A stretch of DNA of 6,334 nt. Origin: an uncultured Verrucomicrobiota bacterium (GTDB lineage: Bacteria > Verrucomicrobiota > Kiritimatiellia > RFP12 > UBA1067). The stretch's first letter is position 1, and each line of letters starts with the position of its first letter. Shown piece by piece: positions 6,280 to 6,334 of this stretch. The stretch lies in the NCBI GenBank assembly GCA_945613785.1, contig CALZAJ010000098.1, positions 1-6,334 of the forward strand, in the 5' to 3' direction. Made by a program: the position numbers and the translations under genes. The notes under the pieces were generated by a model. It made no database searches, was not told the DNA's origin, and was given only the letters and a program-made list of their open reading frames with translations.

Positions 6280-6334
6280 TCAGATGTCGACTTCGACGTT
6301 GACGTCGTTGCCCTTGTCGACGGCCGCTTCCGCG
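6280..6334 (-). CDS. C-terminal end of an unidentified gene (partial)
   Basis: Reading into the window from its right edge, one minus-strand frame gives the peptide AEAAVDKGNDVNVEVDI followed by TGA (6280-6282). Nearly all its codons end in G or C, as in the debranching enzyme gene next to it, and the peptide has ordinary protein composition with an alternating acidic/hydrophobic tail that could be a terminal beta strand. Only 17 codons are visible, so the product cannot be named. The stop lies 53 bases before the debranching-enzyme ATG, in the same orientation, so the two could be co-transcribed. Confidence 0.5.
   Translation of the reverse strand, partial: AEAAVDKGNDVNVEVDI

Overview
The window looks like bacterial chromosome of moderately high GC, with codons mostly ending in G or C in the large gene. 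It is densely packed, and every gene I can identify lies on the minus strand. A large single-chain glycogen debranching enzyme of eukaryote-like architecture next to ordinary bacterial nusB/ribD/ribE suggests a PVC-type bacterium (Lentisphaerota, Kiritimatiellota or relatives). That placement is an inference from gene style and is not proven by the sequence. I see no mobile element, CRISPR array, tRNA or rRNA.

Layout in the direction of minus-strand transcription, from the right edge to the left: (1) the last 17 codons of an unidentified gene (6334 down to 6280). (2) A short AT-rich spacer with an extended -10 promoter, placed so close to the next ATG that the mRNA would be almost leaderless. 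(3) A 1284-residue debranching enzyme (6226-2372) that joins a GH13-type 4-alpha-glucanotransferase half to a GH133 amylo-alpha-1,6-glucosidase half. (4) A good sigma-70-like promoter overlapping the 3' end of that gene, with its -10 box enclosed by an inverted repeat. (5) A three-gene run: nusB (2325-1891), ribD (1886-900) and ribE, the riboflavin synthase (844-218). (6) 217 bases at the left edge with no gene I can assign, but with three consecutive small hairpins.

How they work together: the debranching enzyme would act on branch points of glycogen or phosphorylase-limit dextrin, moving maltosyl/maltotriosyl stubs and then hydrolysing the remaining alpha-1,6 glucose. RibD performs the deamination and reduction steps after GTP cyclohydrolase II, and RibE makes riboflavin from lumazine. 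RibBA and lumazine synthase (RibH), also needed for the pathway, are not in the window. NusB, the antitermination factor, heads the riboflavin pair, a variant of the common rib-nusB association.

I found no clearly undescribed system. The points most worth a second look are the promoter-enclosing inverted repeat, the shared promoter motif, the substitution in the RibD deaminase loop, the domain layout of the debranching enzyme, and the structured left edge.
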